Below, piece after piece: positions 51,691 to 60,123 of a DNA stretch of 64,000 bases (its first letter is position 1; each line of letters opens with the position of its first letter). The position numbers and the translations under genes are program-made. Origin of the DNA: Sphingobacterium sp. xlx-96. GTDB taxonomy: Bacteria; Bacteroidota; Bacteroidia; Sphingobacteriales; Sphingobacteriaceae. The notes below the pieces were generated by a model. That model did not search any database and was not told where the DNA came from. It worked only from the letters and a program-made list of their open reading frames with translations. The stretch is taken from contig NZ_WFKM01000007.1 in NCBI RefSeq assembly GCF_011007365.1, positions 186,001 to 250,000 on the forward strand. Reading direction: 5' to 3'.

Positions 51691-52794
51691 ATGGCTACTA
51701 TTGATCTGACAACCTACGAAGATAATAACCAAGACAAAAGTAAAGATATGCAAGTGAACTTTTCTGACGAAGAGAAGGCGCTGATCCAACAATACAGAGA
51801 GAAGATAAATTTGAATTCGACAACTGATATTATACAGTTTGGTGTAGCTAGCCAGACGAAAGTCAGTAATTTTTCGAATGAAATATTGAAGCAAGTTCGT
51901 ACAAAAGATATGGGTGGGGCGGAAGAGATCCTATTAAATCTCCGTTCAGATATCAAATCATTTGACGAGAATCTGAATAAAAAACCCTTGATCCCCTTTT
52001 TTGATAGCTTGAAGAAGAAGATACAGCGTATGCGGACAGAGTATGCTTCGGTGGAAAAGAATATCCATCAGATCGAGCTCAAGTTGGAAGGACATTACAA
52101 AACTTTATTGAAAGACGTTAATATCTTTGACAAGCTTTTTATCGAAAACCAAAATTATTTCAAAGAGTTATCTTTACATATTGCTGCTGGAGAGGAGAAG
52201 CTTCAGGAAGTACGCAATGTTACTTTACCTGCGCTTCGGCAGGAAGCGGAATCTACGGGTGATCAACACAAAATACAGGCTTACAAAGATATGGAGCAGC
52301 ATGTTGTACGCTTTGAACGCAAGATACATGATCTAAAGCTTACGAGAATGGTCGTGTTGCAGACAGCTCCACAAATTCGGATGATCCAGAGTAATAGCAG
52401 CTCTTTAATGGAAAAAATTCAATCCAGTATTGTCAATACCTTGCCGTTATGGAAAAACCAAATGGTACTCACTTTAGGTATTGCTCATGCCCAACGTGCA
52501 CTGGATGCGCAGAAGGCTGTCACGGATGCAACCAATGAACTGTTACGTAAAAATTCAGAAATGCTTAAAGAGTCTACGATCAATGTGGCGCGGGAGACAG
52601 AACGTGGGATTGTCGATATAGAGACGATAAAAAAAGCAAATGTGGATATTATCAGTACGATTGAGCAGGTGCTACAGATACAACGAGACGGAAGAGAAAA
52701 ACGCAAAATAGTAGAGCAGGAGTTATTACAGTCTGAAAATGAATTAAAAGCAAACTTGTTGAAATCTTCGGACGAATCGAAGCTGATCAATTAA
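51691..52794 (+). CDS. TelA family toxic-anion-resistance protein
   Basis: A 367-residue cytoplasmic protein of the TelA (PF05816) family, all-helical. Seen: GAEEILLNLRSDIKSFDENL, YKTLLKDVNIFDKLFIENQNYFKELSLHIAAGEEKL (split over helices), ERKIHDLKLTRMVVLQTAPQIRMIQSNSS, the family signature around LTRxxxxQxxPQIRMIQ, and the terminal helix NELLRKNSEMLKEST. Its true role is unclear despite the tellurite-resistance name; tellurite genes terB/terD are absent. It forms a unit with the preceding membrane protein and ends in a strong terminator. Confidence 0.9.
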   Translation: MATIDLTTYEDNNQDKSKDMQVNFSDEEKALIQQYREKINLNSTTDIIQFGVASQTKVSNFSNEILKQVRTKDMGGAEEILLNLRSDIKSFDENLNKKPLIPFFDSLKKKIQRMRTEYASVEKNIHQIELKLEGHYKTLLKDVNIFDKLFIENQNYFKELSLHIAAGEEKLQEVRNVTLPALRQEAESTGDQHKIQAYKDMEQHVVRFERKIHDLKLTRMVVLQTAPQIRMIQSNSSSLMEKIQSSIVNTLPLWKNQMVLTLGIAHAQRALDAQKAVTDATNELLRKNSEMLKESTINVARETERGIVDIETIKKANVDIISTIEQVLQIQRDGREKRKIVEQELLQSENELKANLLKSSDESKLIN

Positions 52795-52834
52795 CTAAAT
52801 GAGCCGCAACAGAATTGCGGCTCATTTAGTTTTC
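52793..52834. terminator. Bidirectional terminator
   Basis: Perfect 17-base arms AACTAAATGAGCCGCAA and TTGCGGCTCATTTAGTT, 5-base loop, overlapping the telA stop and preceding the convergent lipoprotein gene. Confidence 0.85.
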
Positions 52835-53368
52835 TTACATCTCCCAGCGTTTTTTAGGCACACAAGTGATATCTTTAATTTTTCGTAGAATGATTGGACG
52901 GGAATCAAATTTATTTTCCAATACTAAAGAGTCTTTATCATGGTATACTAATTTAAATCTCGGGAGGTATTGACCACTTTTGTAACAGCCGGATATCTTT
53001 TGCTTTCCGTTTTCTTTTGTATAGATACCTTCTACTATAATACTGTCTCCACGTAATACATAGACACCTTTGGCGTACTCGCTCCAAAACCCATCGCCGA
53101 AGCAGCTGTCGGGGATCGTTTTAGTTTTAGATCTTACGTGCATTTTGGTGTATATAGAATCACAGGTGAAGGTGAATTCATGTAATGCAAAAGTCAACAT
53201 TTGATCCTGTTGAGGAATACTGTCTTGTGTCCATACCCCTTGAAGAAAGGAGACTCCTTTGGTTTGCATTTCAGAATGACGTTGACAGGCAGTAAACAAA
53301 GAGAACATGCCTAATAAAAAAATTAAGCATGCCTGTTTGTTATTTTTTGATTTTAAGCGTTTTTCCAC
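52835..53368 (-). CDS. Lipoprotein of unknown function after fumC
   Basis: Predicted lipoprotein, 177 residues: signal peptide with lipobox FTAC at residues 25-28, then QRHSEMQ. The mature part is a small beta-rich domain with FCSDSIYTKMHV-like strands and a Cys pair (CFGDGFWSEY, SGCYKSGQY); the end FDSRPIILRKIKDITCVPKKRWEM has a further Cys. I do not recognise the family. It starts 7 bases after the fumC stop and is probably co-transcribed, though no functional link to fumarate is evident. Confidence 0.75.
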   Translation of the reverse strand: MEKRLKSKNNKQACLIFLLGMFSLFTACQRHSEMQTKGVSFLQGVWTQDSIPQQDQMLTFALHEFTFTCDSIYTKMHVRSKTKTIPDSCFGDGFWSEYAKGVYVLRGDSIIVEGIYTKENGKQKISGCYKSGQYLPRFKLVYHDKDSLVLENKFDSRPIILRKIKDITCVPKKRWEM

Positions 53369-53375
53369 CCGGTTA

Positions 53376-54770
53376 TTATAAACTACCCACCATTTCTTCT
53401 GGTTTTACCCATTCATCAAACTGCTCAGCTGTAACATAACCTAGAGCTATTGCTGTTTCTTTTAAGGTTGAGTTGTTTTTATGCGCGGTTTGCGCAATTT
53501 CTGCAGCTTTATAGTAGCCTATTTTTGTGTTTAAGGCAGTAACTAACATTAATGAGTTATCTACAAGTTCCTTGATACGTGCGTAGTTAGGTTCGATCCC
53601 TATAGCACAGTGCTCTTCAAAGGAAATACATGCATCTCCAATCAGGCGAGCTGATTGTAAGAAGTTAGCAGCCATTACTGGTTTGAAAACATTCAATTCA
53701 TAATGACCTTGTGTACCGCCAATGGTGATTGCTACATCATTGCCCATAACCTGAGCTGCGACCATAGTAAGAGCCTCACATTGCGTAGGGTTTACCTTTC
53801 CTGGCATAATAGAAGAGCCCGGTTCATTCTCTGGGATTAATATCTCTCCGATACCAGAGCGAGGCCCCGAAGCCAACATGCGGATGTCATTTGCAATTTT
53901 ATTTAATGATACCGCAAGTTGCTTTAAAGCTCCATGTGTTTCTACGATAGCATCATGCGCAGCCAGTGCTTCGAATTTATTTTCTGCAGTAACGAACGGA
54001 TGGCCTGTAAACTCTGCAATATATTTAGCAACAGTGACATCATATCCCTTAGGTGTATTCAGACCAGTTCCTACTGCTGTTCCACCTAAAGCCACCTCAG
54101 ACAGGTGTTCTAATGTGTTTTTTACAGCTTTAATCCCATAATTTAACTGCGCCACGTACCCAGATAACTCCTGGCCTAATGTCAATGGTGTAGCATCCAT
54201 AAGGTGCGTACGACCTATTTTGACCACGTTCATATATTCTTCTGATTTACGTTTTAGCGTGTCACGAAGCTTCTCAACACCTGGTATTGTTATCTCTACC
54301 ACAGCTTTGTAAGCAGCGATATGCATGCCTGTAGGAAAAGTGTCGTTGGATGATTGTGATTTGTTAACATCATCATTTGCTTTTAGGACAGGTTCGCCTT
54401 CTCCTATATTTCTGCCTGCCAAGACTTGGGCACGATTGGCGATAACTTCATTAACGTTCATATTGGATTGTGTTCCAGATCCAGTCTGCCAAACCACCAA
54501 TGGAAATTGATCGTCTAATTTCCCGGCTAATATTTCATCACAAACAGTTGCGATAGCATCGCGTTTTTCGATAGGAAGTACACCTAATTCATGGTTGGCG
54601 TAAGCAGCTGCTTTTTTCAAGTAAGCGAAGCCTTCGATAATCTCATGGGGCATTGAAGCTGATGGGCCTATTTTGAAATTATTGCGTGAACGTTCTGTTT
54701 GTGCGCCCCAGTACTTGTCTGCAGGTACTTGAACTTCACCCATGGTATCTTTTTCTATTCTGAAAGCCAT
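53376..54770 (-). CDS. fumC: Class II fumarate hydratase
   Basis: Cytoplasmic citric-acid-cycle enzyme that interconverts fumarate and malate, 464 residues. Seen: [17 protein letters not shown], the first active-site block; [40 protein letters not shown] block (here [20 protein letters not shown]); and the fumarase/aspartase signature [15 protein letters not shown] with the catalytic Ser loop. All motifs and length fit FumC. It has a clear promoter and a small lipoprotein gene downstream. Confidence 0.97.
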   Translation of the reverse strand: MAFRIEKDTMGEVQVPADKYWGAQTERSRNNFKIGPSASMPHEIIEGFAYLKKAAAYANHELGVLPIEKRDAIATVCDEILAGKLDDQFPLVVWQTGSGTQSNMNVNEVIANRAQVLAGRNIGEGEPVLKANDDVNKSQSSNDTFPTGMHIAAYKAVVEITIPGVEKLRDTLKRKSEEYMNVVKIGRTHLMDATPLTLGQELSGYVAQLNYGIKAVKNTLEHLSEVALGGTAVGTGLNTPKGYDVTVAKYIAEFTGHPFVTAENKFEALAAHDAIVETHGALKQLAVSLNKIANDIRMLASGPRSGIGEILIPENEPGSSIMPGKVNPTQCEALTMVAAQVMGNDVAITIGGTQGHYELNVFKPVMAANFLQSARLIGDACISFEEHCAIGIEPNYARIKELVDNSLMLVTALNTKIGYYKAAEIAQTAHKNNSTLKETAIALGYVTAEQFDEWVKPEEMVGSL

Positions 54771-54845
54771 AATGTTAAAGTAAAAAATTAAAATTCAAAA
54801 ATACGATTTCGCAACCTTCTTCTTGCCGTCCGAAATCCCTGGAGA

Positions 54846-54878
54846 CAAAGTTAGTTAATAATACAGAGAATAGGCAAG
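54846..54878 (-). promoter_or_regulatory. Bacteroidota-type promoter of fumC
   Basis: Minus-strand CTTG, 21-base spacer, TAACTTTG (54853-54846): three of four -33 bases and a perfect TAnnTTTG, 75 bases before the ATG. Confidence 0.6.
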
Positions 54879-54949
54879 TTATAAAATGGAAAAACAGCAG
54901 TAGATTGGTTAATTTTAGCTAATTTGTTGCAATTGGAGCTTACAGTTAT

Positions 54950-55519
54950 TTATAGCTCTAGTCTTTTTTGTAGATGTTCACGTATATGATGGTACAGTTG
55001 CTTTGGCTTTAAGCTTCGCCATGGTATTTCGTTTAAAAGGCCCCCAAAGTTGATGTAGTAATCTATATTTGCACACTGAAACTCCTGTATGACATGTTCA
55101 CGGAAATGCAATCCAGCTATCCAACCCTCTTCGATATCTTGAAACCATTCTTCATAATAAGAGTCATCTGAAGCGTGGAAATTGAGTACATTCTCACCAA
55201 TAAGTATATATTTTGTAATACCTTCTTGTCCCAATACATCAATAATCTCTCGCTTAAGGAGCATAACGTCATTGTAGATAGCATCATTCCATTCGCCGAT
55301 GAGCTCTATGATAGCATAGCCATGTTCGTAATCGACGAATAATATTTTTAGATAGAGGGTCTGAGAGCCAAAATCATCCCATTGCGGATGAAGGAGGAAA
55401 TTGTAGATCTGTTTATCAAATTCAAATTCACTATAGATCGTTCCAAAAAATGGCGATTTTTCGTCTTCTGAAGCAATATAATCATCTCGCCATTGATAAT
55501 AAGGTTCGATCTCGTGCAT
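54950..55519 (-). CDS. Conserved hypothetical protein
   Basis: A 189-residue acidic cytoplasmic protein from MHEIEPYYQW; the longer frame adds 20 residues that include no recognisable motif. It is rich in Tyr, Trp and Asp/Glu (FFGTIYSEFEFDKQIYNFLLHPQWDDFG, VDYEHGYAIIELIGEW split, YYEEWFQDIEEGW). I recognise no family or catalytic motif; the composition is typical of a conserved but uncharacterised Bacteroidota protein. A good promoter 18 bases upstream supports the start. It is a single-gene unit between fumC and the S41 protease. Confidence 0.7.
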   Translation of the reverse strand: MHEIEPYYQWRDDYIASEDEKSPFFGTIYSEFEFDKQIYNFLLHPQWDDFGSQTLYLKILFVDYEHGYAIIELIGEWNDAIYNDVMLLKREIIDVLGQEGITKYILIGENVLNFHASDDSYYEEWFQDIEEGWIAGLHFREHVIQEFQCANIDYYINFGGLLNEIPWRSLKPKQLYHHIREHLQKRLEL

Positions 55520-55536
55520 AGCTGTTAAAAATTTCC

Positions 55537-55568
55537 CAAACCTAAATAATTTCGTTTTTATCTGCAAT
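55537..55568 (-). promoter_or_regulatory. Bacteroidota-type promoter of the hypothetical gene
   Basis: Minus-strand ATTG, 20-base spacer, TAGGTTTG (55544-55537), 17 bases before the ATG at 55519. Confidence 0.55.
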
Positions 55569-55657
55569 GTAATTCTCACTCTTCATCCTATTTTCTAAGA
55601 ATTATGAAAATGTTGGGAATTATTTGTTGACTTTTAATAGTTTGGGAGTTATTTTGG

Positions 55658-55665
55658 TATCTTTG
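55658..55665 (+). promoter_or_regulatory. Candidate -7 element of the S41 protease gene
   Basis: TATCTTTG matches TAnnTTTG, 76 bases before the ATG at 55742; -33 match is weak. Confidence 0.45.
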
Positions 55666-55741
55666 TATGTTGTGTTTTTTTGAGGGAACCCCCCAATTTA
55701 CAACAGTTTAAATCCTAGTTTAATTGCAACGGGTTAAATAA

Positions 55742-57364
55742 ATGCAAAAAGGTACTGGACGGAATATTTTTGTAGCTGCAACTTATGCGGCAACTTTGTT
55801 TTTAGGATTAATTCTCGGACAAAATTATGTAGACCAACAGAGTAATAATCCAGGTAGTTCGCTGGTACCTATAGGATTGTCTGATAATTCATATAAGATT
55901 CAACAAGTTCTTGATCTACTATCTAACAGCTATGTGGATAGTTTAAATGTTGACTCTTTACAGAACGGTGCGATAAATCATATAGTCGCCCACTTGGATC
56001 CGTATTCATCTTATTTATTGCCCAATGAATCCCAAGCTCAGTCCGAAGCATTAGAAGGGACGTTTGAAGGGATCGGTTTAGAGTTTTTTAACCTTAATGA
56101 TACATTATTAGTCGTAGGGGTTATCGCTGATGGACCGGCAGAAAAAGCAGGATTGAAAGTAGGGGATCGCATTCTTAGAATTGACTCTATTCATGTGGCG
56201 GGGCGCAAAGTCGGACAAAATACAGTTGACAAAATGATTCGGGGAAAGAAAGGGTCTTCTGTTGCTATATATGTGGCGAGAGATAATTATGAGAGGAGAG
56301 CGCCCTTTCATGTAGTGCGTGATCAAATCAAAGTTAGTTCGGTTGATGTTTCATACATGGTGAGGCCTACTATTGGGTATGTAAGGATACGGCGATTTGG
56401 CTTGAAGACCGCTGAAGATTTTAAGGCAAGTATTAAAGAACTGAAGAAGCAGGGCGCTCAAAATCTGATCTTAGATCTTCGTGATAATGGTGGTGGTTAT
56501 TTTCATGTTGCGCTACGTCTTGCGAGTGAGTTTTTTAATGATCGTAAAATGTTAGTATACACCGAGGGGGCCCATGAGAATAAACGAGAATACTACTCGG
56601 AGGGCGCAGGCGAGTATACAGAGGGTAAGCTAATCGTATTAATTAACGAGGGGACGGCTTCGGCATCGGAAATAGTGGCCGGTGCGGTACAGGATTGGGA
56701 TAGGGCTACCGTTGTCGGAAGAAGGTCATATGGTAAAGGTATCGTTCAGGAACAGTTTGACTTTTTGGATGGTTCGAGAATAAATCTGAGTATTTCCAGA
56801 TACTATACCCCATTAGGACGGAGCATACAAAAGAAATACACGGCCAACTGGTCAAATATGATTGACTATGCGAGCATGTATAAAGGATTATGGGTCTTAG
56901 ATACCACATTTGCAAATGCCCAAATGTACAAAACGCTGGCCGGTAGAGAGTTGTTTAGTGGAGGGGGAATAAAGCCTGATGTTAATATCTCTGTAGATTC
57001 TAACGAAGTCAGTCTTTTGTATCAAGATATTGTAAAGTCAAGTTATCTGGAGCAGTTTGTCTATGAACGATTTACCAAGCAGTTACCAGCTTATTCTATT
57101 GAGAACTTTATTCAGGGATATCATCTACCCCAGTTAGAATACGATAAATTCATTCTGTATCTGAAGGATCGAAATATAATTGTGAATGAGCAAAGAAGTA
57201 AGGGACTTTTAAAACTTATTCAATCCGATATTGAAGCTATCGTTGGCCGTTATTACTTTGGTAGAGAGGCTTATTTTAAAGTGAAGAATCGAAAAGATGA
57301 GTATGTAAGGAAGGCTGTTGAGCTATTGGTCCCTGCTTCGTCAGTTTCATCAACCAATAGTTAG
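55742..57364 (+). CDS. S41 family carboxy-terminal processing protease with PDZ
   Basis: Membrane-anchored periplasmic protease, 540 residues. One N-terminal membrane segment (residues 9-26); an N-terminal helical region; PDZ domain about 85-175 (GIGLEFFNLNDTLLVVGVIADGPAEKAGLKVGDRIL, split); S41 core with LILDLRDNGGGYF and the catalytic pair Ser307 (NEGTASASEI) and Lys332 (RSYGKGIVQ), 25 residues apart as in Prc/CtpA. A long C-terminal region (about 400-540) follows. Typical of Bacteroidota C-terminal processing peptidases. It ends convergently, overlapping the next gene by 4 bases. Confidence 0.94.
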   Translation: MQKGTGRNIFVAATYAATLFLGLILGQNYVDQQSNNPGSSLVPIGLSDNSYKIQQVLDLLSNSYVDSLNVDSLQNGAINHIVAHLDPYSSYLLPNESQAQSEALEGTFEGIGLEFFNLNDTLLVVGVIADGPAEKAGLKVGDRILRIDSIHVAGRKVGQNTVDKMIRGKKGSSVAIYVARDNYERRAPFHVVRDQIKVSSVDVSYMVRPTIGYVRIRRFGLKTAEDFKASIKELKKQGAQNLILDLRDNGGGYFHVALRLASEFFNDRKMLVYTEGAHENKREYYSEGAGEYTEGKLIVLINEGTASASEIVAGAVQDWDRATVVGRRSYGKGIVQEQFDFLDGSRINLSISRYYTPLGRSIQKKYTANWSNMIDYASMYKGLWVLDTTFANAQMYKTLAGRELFSGGGIKPDVNISVDSNEVSLLYQDIVKSSYLEQFVYERFTKQLPAYSIENFIQGYHLPQLEYDKFILYLKDRNIIVNEQRSKGLLKLIQSDIEAIVGRYYFGREAYFKVKNRKDEYVRKAVELLVPASSVSSTNS

Positions 57365-58473
57365 TGAATAAGGTCTGCCCATATGGGATAGTGATCAGAT
57401 AGTCGTTCGTTAACAATTCCGTAATTGTCCACGGTAATGGATTTTTCGCAAAAGATATAGTCAATCTGAAATAATGGCAGTAATCCGAAATGGGTAACTC
57501 CCCAGCCAAACCCCTTCTCTTCGAACGCATTGTACATACCCTGTCCGACGGTATTGACACTGTACGACATGGGGGTGTCGTTAAAGTCTCCCATCACTAT
57601 GTAAGGGTAGGGACACGATTCAATGTGTTTGCGTAATGATTTAGCTTGTTCACTGCGGTTGGTAAATGCTGTTTTGAGCTTACGCCCTACACGTTTTGTT
57701 TTCTGCTCATCTTTAAGTTGTGCTGTAGCCGACTTTTGTATAAACTCTTTATCTTCTTCTTGAAAGGCAAACGAGCGCAAGTGTACGTTATATACGCGCA
57801 GCGTATCTGCTTCTCGTTTGATATCTGCAAATATAATCCGGTTGATACCATAGCCGTTTTTAAAGATAGTTCCATGATCTATGATGGGGAATTTTGAAAA
57901 TATAGCTTGGCCATAGCCCTCATAGTCATTTTTTGAGACGGGTTCGAAGTAATAATCTTCAAATTTACATTCTTCTTTTAATATTTTGGTGAATTGACGA
58001 GATCCTCTGATGCGACTGTAAAACTCTTGAAAGCAAACAATATCCGGGTTGACAGTATTAACTAGTTCTGCTGTTTCTTCCTTAAAATTATCCTTTGGAC
58101 TGTCATATCTTTCAAAAAGATGTACGTTAAAGCTCATCACTCTTAGCGTCGTGTCCGCTTTAACAACAATTTTGTCGTTGCTATTTCTGAAATTAATATG
58201 TTTGCCCAATAGGGTCCAACCTGATATAATGGCTAGTAAACTAAGCAGGATATATCTTTTTTTTCTTAATAACCAATAAATAATGAAGCCCATATTGATA
58301 ATTAAAATAGGAAGGAAAGCTAGGCCGAAAAAAGCAATGGGCCAAAATTGTTGAGGGTCAATGAAAGAGGCTGAATAGCTCAATAATAAAGCGATTATAG
58401 CAAGAATATTTGTAATAAATATCGTTCTGCTAAAATACCCAAGTCGTTTGCGGAAAAATGAGCGATTTGTCAT
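57361..58473 (-). CDS. Membrane-anchored EEP (endonuclease/exonuclease/phosphatase) protein
   Basis: A 370-residue protein with three N-terminal membrane segments (about residues 12-75, IFITNILAIIALLLSYS to ILLSLLAIISGWTLLG) followed by an EEP domain facing the periplasm. Motifs: MSFNVHLFERYDS, DIVCFQEFYSR, YNVHLRSFAF, VMGDFNDTPMS and SDHYPIWADL. It begins exactly at the last base of the rhomboid gene upstream, a coupled pair. Bacteroidota commonly encode this EEP protein beside two rhomboid proteins and mutL. Its substrate is unknown. Confidence 0.9.
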   Translation of the reverse strand: MTNRSFFRKRLGYFSRTIFITNILAIIALLLSYSASFIDPQQFWPIAFFGLAFLPILIINMGFIIYWLLRKKRYILLSLLAIISGWTLLGKHINFRNSNDKIVVKADTTLRVMSFNVHLFERYDSPKDNFKEETAELVNTVNPDIVCFQEFYSRIRGSRQFTKILKEECKFEDYYFEPVSKNDYEGYGQAIFSKFPIIDHGTIFKNGYGINRIIFADIKREADTLRVYNVHLRSFAFQEEDKEFIQKSATAQLKDEQKTKRVGRKLKTAFTNRSEQAKSLRKHIESCPYPYIVMGDFNDTPMSYSVNTVGQGMYNAFEEKGFGWGVTHFGLLPLFQIDYIFCEKSITVDNYGIVNERLSDHYPIWADLIH

Positions 58474-59348
58474 TACTGATCCTGCTTACTGGCTTTAAAA
58501 AGCACCTCTTTCTCCTGCGAATTTAGACTTTCATAACCACTTATAGAAATTTTGTCCAGTATTTGATCAATAAGTTCTTGATTGGGTAAATCTGAATGGT
58601 GTCTTCTTTTTTCGACAATATGTTGTTGTTTTTGACCCTGTACGACTTTGAGATGCTGGCGTGGTTTACCTCTTTTGAAAAATTTGCTCCAATCATTTCC
58701 TTTTTGGAGTTGCCACATAAAACATATACCAAAACCGGCCATGAATAGATAAGCAACCGCTGTAACTGGATTACTTACCATCAGAAATCCAAACTCGAGC
58801 GCAAGATATATTAACGCTATTGTTTTCAACTTGACATTCCCAAAGATGAATAGACGTACCTCTAAATTGGGAACTAATATCGTCACACTGCTGATCAAGG
58901 CGGCTAATCCAAGTGCTGTAGTGTTCCAGTAAGCTGTTTGATTGGAGTAATAAGGCAATGAGCCTATCCCTAGAAAAACTAATCCACCCAGCAATATACC
59001 GCCTATAAATACAGTGAGAAACTGCCTGTTGTTTAGAAAGTTTAGAAAAATATTGCCAATCCAGTATAACCAAAGACAATCGAACAGAAGGTTAAAAATC
59101 CCTTGGTATAAAAACGCATGTGTTGCTATTGTCCATGGTTGTTGAATGAATGCCTTGAATGACATAGGGAGACTTAGGTGCTCATATGTCCATTTGAAAA
59201 GATCCAAAGATACGATTTCGTCAAATGTTAGTAGTTCGAAAATATGAAGTAAAACAAACATGAAAACCTGTCCCGTGATGATATAAGGGATAGGTGACGT
59301 GTTTTTATACGTGTCTCTAATAAATGATTTTAAGACATTTTCCTTCAT
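58473..59348 (-). CDS. Rhomboid-fold pseudoprotease with C-terminal extension
   Basis: A 291-residue membrane protein with a rhomboid-like arrangement of six helices. The first half (PWTIATHAFLYQGIFNLLFDCLWLYWIGNIF) matches rhomboid loop 1/helix 2. The catalytic Ser motif GxSG is replaced by WNTTALG (residues 141-147) and the His in helix 6 by Met203, so proteolysis is not expected. A basic linker (HLKVVQGQKQQHIVEKRRHH) precedes a C-terminal helical module, ELIDQILDKISISGYESLNSQEKEVLFKAS (DUF6576-like). It sits 50 bases downstream of an active rhomboid gene and could modulate it. Confidence 0.85.
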   Translation of the reverse strand: MKENVLKSFIRDTYKNTSPIPYIITGQVFMFVLLHIFELLTFDEIVSLDLFKWTYEHLSLPMSFKAFIQQPWTIATHAFLYQGIFNLLFDCLWLYWIGNIFLNFLNNRQFLTVFIGGILLGGLVFLGIGSLPYYSNQTAYWNTTALGLAALISSVTILVPNLEVRLFIFGNVKLKTIALIYLALEFGFLMVSNPVTAVAYLFMAGFGICFMWQLQKGNDWSKFFKRGKPRQHLKVVQGQKQQHIVEKRRHHSDLPNQELIDQILDKISISGYESLNSQEKEVLFKASKQDQ

Positions 59349-59398
59349 GTCATTTTATTTATGTTATATGCCCTTTATCCTTGAAGCATCACCATTCG

Positions 59399-60112
59399 CT
59401 AATAATAACCCTTTTTTATCTTCCATGCTTTGATCAATATATAGCCAAATAATGCTCCACCAACATGGGCTAGATGGGCTATCGAAGAACCTGAATTGTT
59501 GAAGCCAAGATAAACTTCTATAAGAATATAAGCGCCGACAAAATATTTTGCCTTTATGGGTACCGGTATAAACATGAAATACAAAGGCATATTCGGGAAT
59601 AAGTAGGCAAACGCAAGTAATAATCCGAATATTGCGCCGGAAGCACCTACCATGGGTGTTCCATAGATAGAGATTAAGGTGTCAAATTTGTCTTTGGTAA
59701 GAGGTAAAGAAGTAGATACACGGTCTTGTGCAAAGTCAAAATTAAGAAAGGTGCTCGCTCTCATATTTCCTGTTATCTGTTGTACCTCTACAGCCTGTAC
59801 TCCGTACTGAAGAACTAATGCACCTAAAGCACAGATAAGATAATAATTTAAGAAACGTTTTGATCCAAACATGCGTTCGATAATTGGGCCAAACATAACC
59901 AATGCAAACATGTTAAAGAAAATATGGCTAAACCCACCATGCATAAACATATAGGTGATAGGTTGCCATACGTGGAAGAATGGAGAGTCGGGATAGTACA
60001 CACCAAACCATCTGGTTGCGGGTTCAAAAATTAATGAACCTATGAAGCATATGATATTTATAATTAGTAGGTTTTTGACTACTGGCGTAAGGTTATCAAG
60101 TAAGTTATTCAT
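59399..60112 (-). CDS. Rhomboid family intramembrane serine protease
   Basis: Active rhomboid of 237 residues: HGGFSHIFFNMFALVMFGPIIE (loop 1/helix 2), GASGAIFGLLLAFA with catalytic Ser158, and AHLAHVGGALFGYIL with catalytic His216, plus six membrane helices. It cleaves membrane proteins within the bilayer. A 40-residue insertion (about 106-150, VEVQQITGNMRAS to KFDTLISIYG) sits between helices 3 and 4. It is 11 bases downstream of mutL and upstream of a pseudo-rhomboid. Confidence 0.93.
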   Translation of the reverse strand: MNNLLDNLTPVVKNLLIINIICFIGSLIFEPATRWFGVYYPDSPFFHVWQPITYMFMHGGFSHIFFNMFALVMFGPIIERMFGSKRFLNYYLICALGALVLQYGVQAVEVQQITGNMRASTFLNFDFAQDRVSTSLPLTKDKFDTLISIYGTPMVGASGAIFGLLLAFAYLFPNMPLYFMFIPVPIKAKYFVGAYILIEVYLGFNNSGSSIAHLAHVGGALFGYILIKAWKIKKGYY

Positions 60113-60123
60113 CTATGCTTTCT

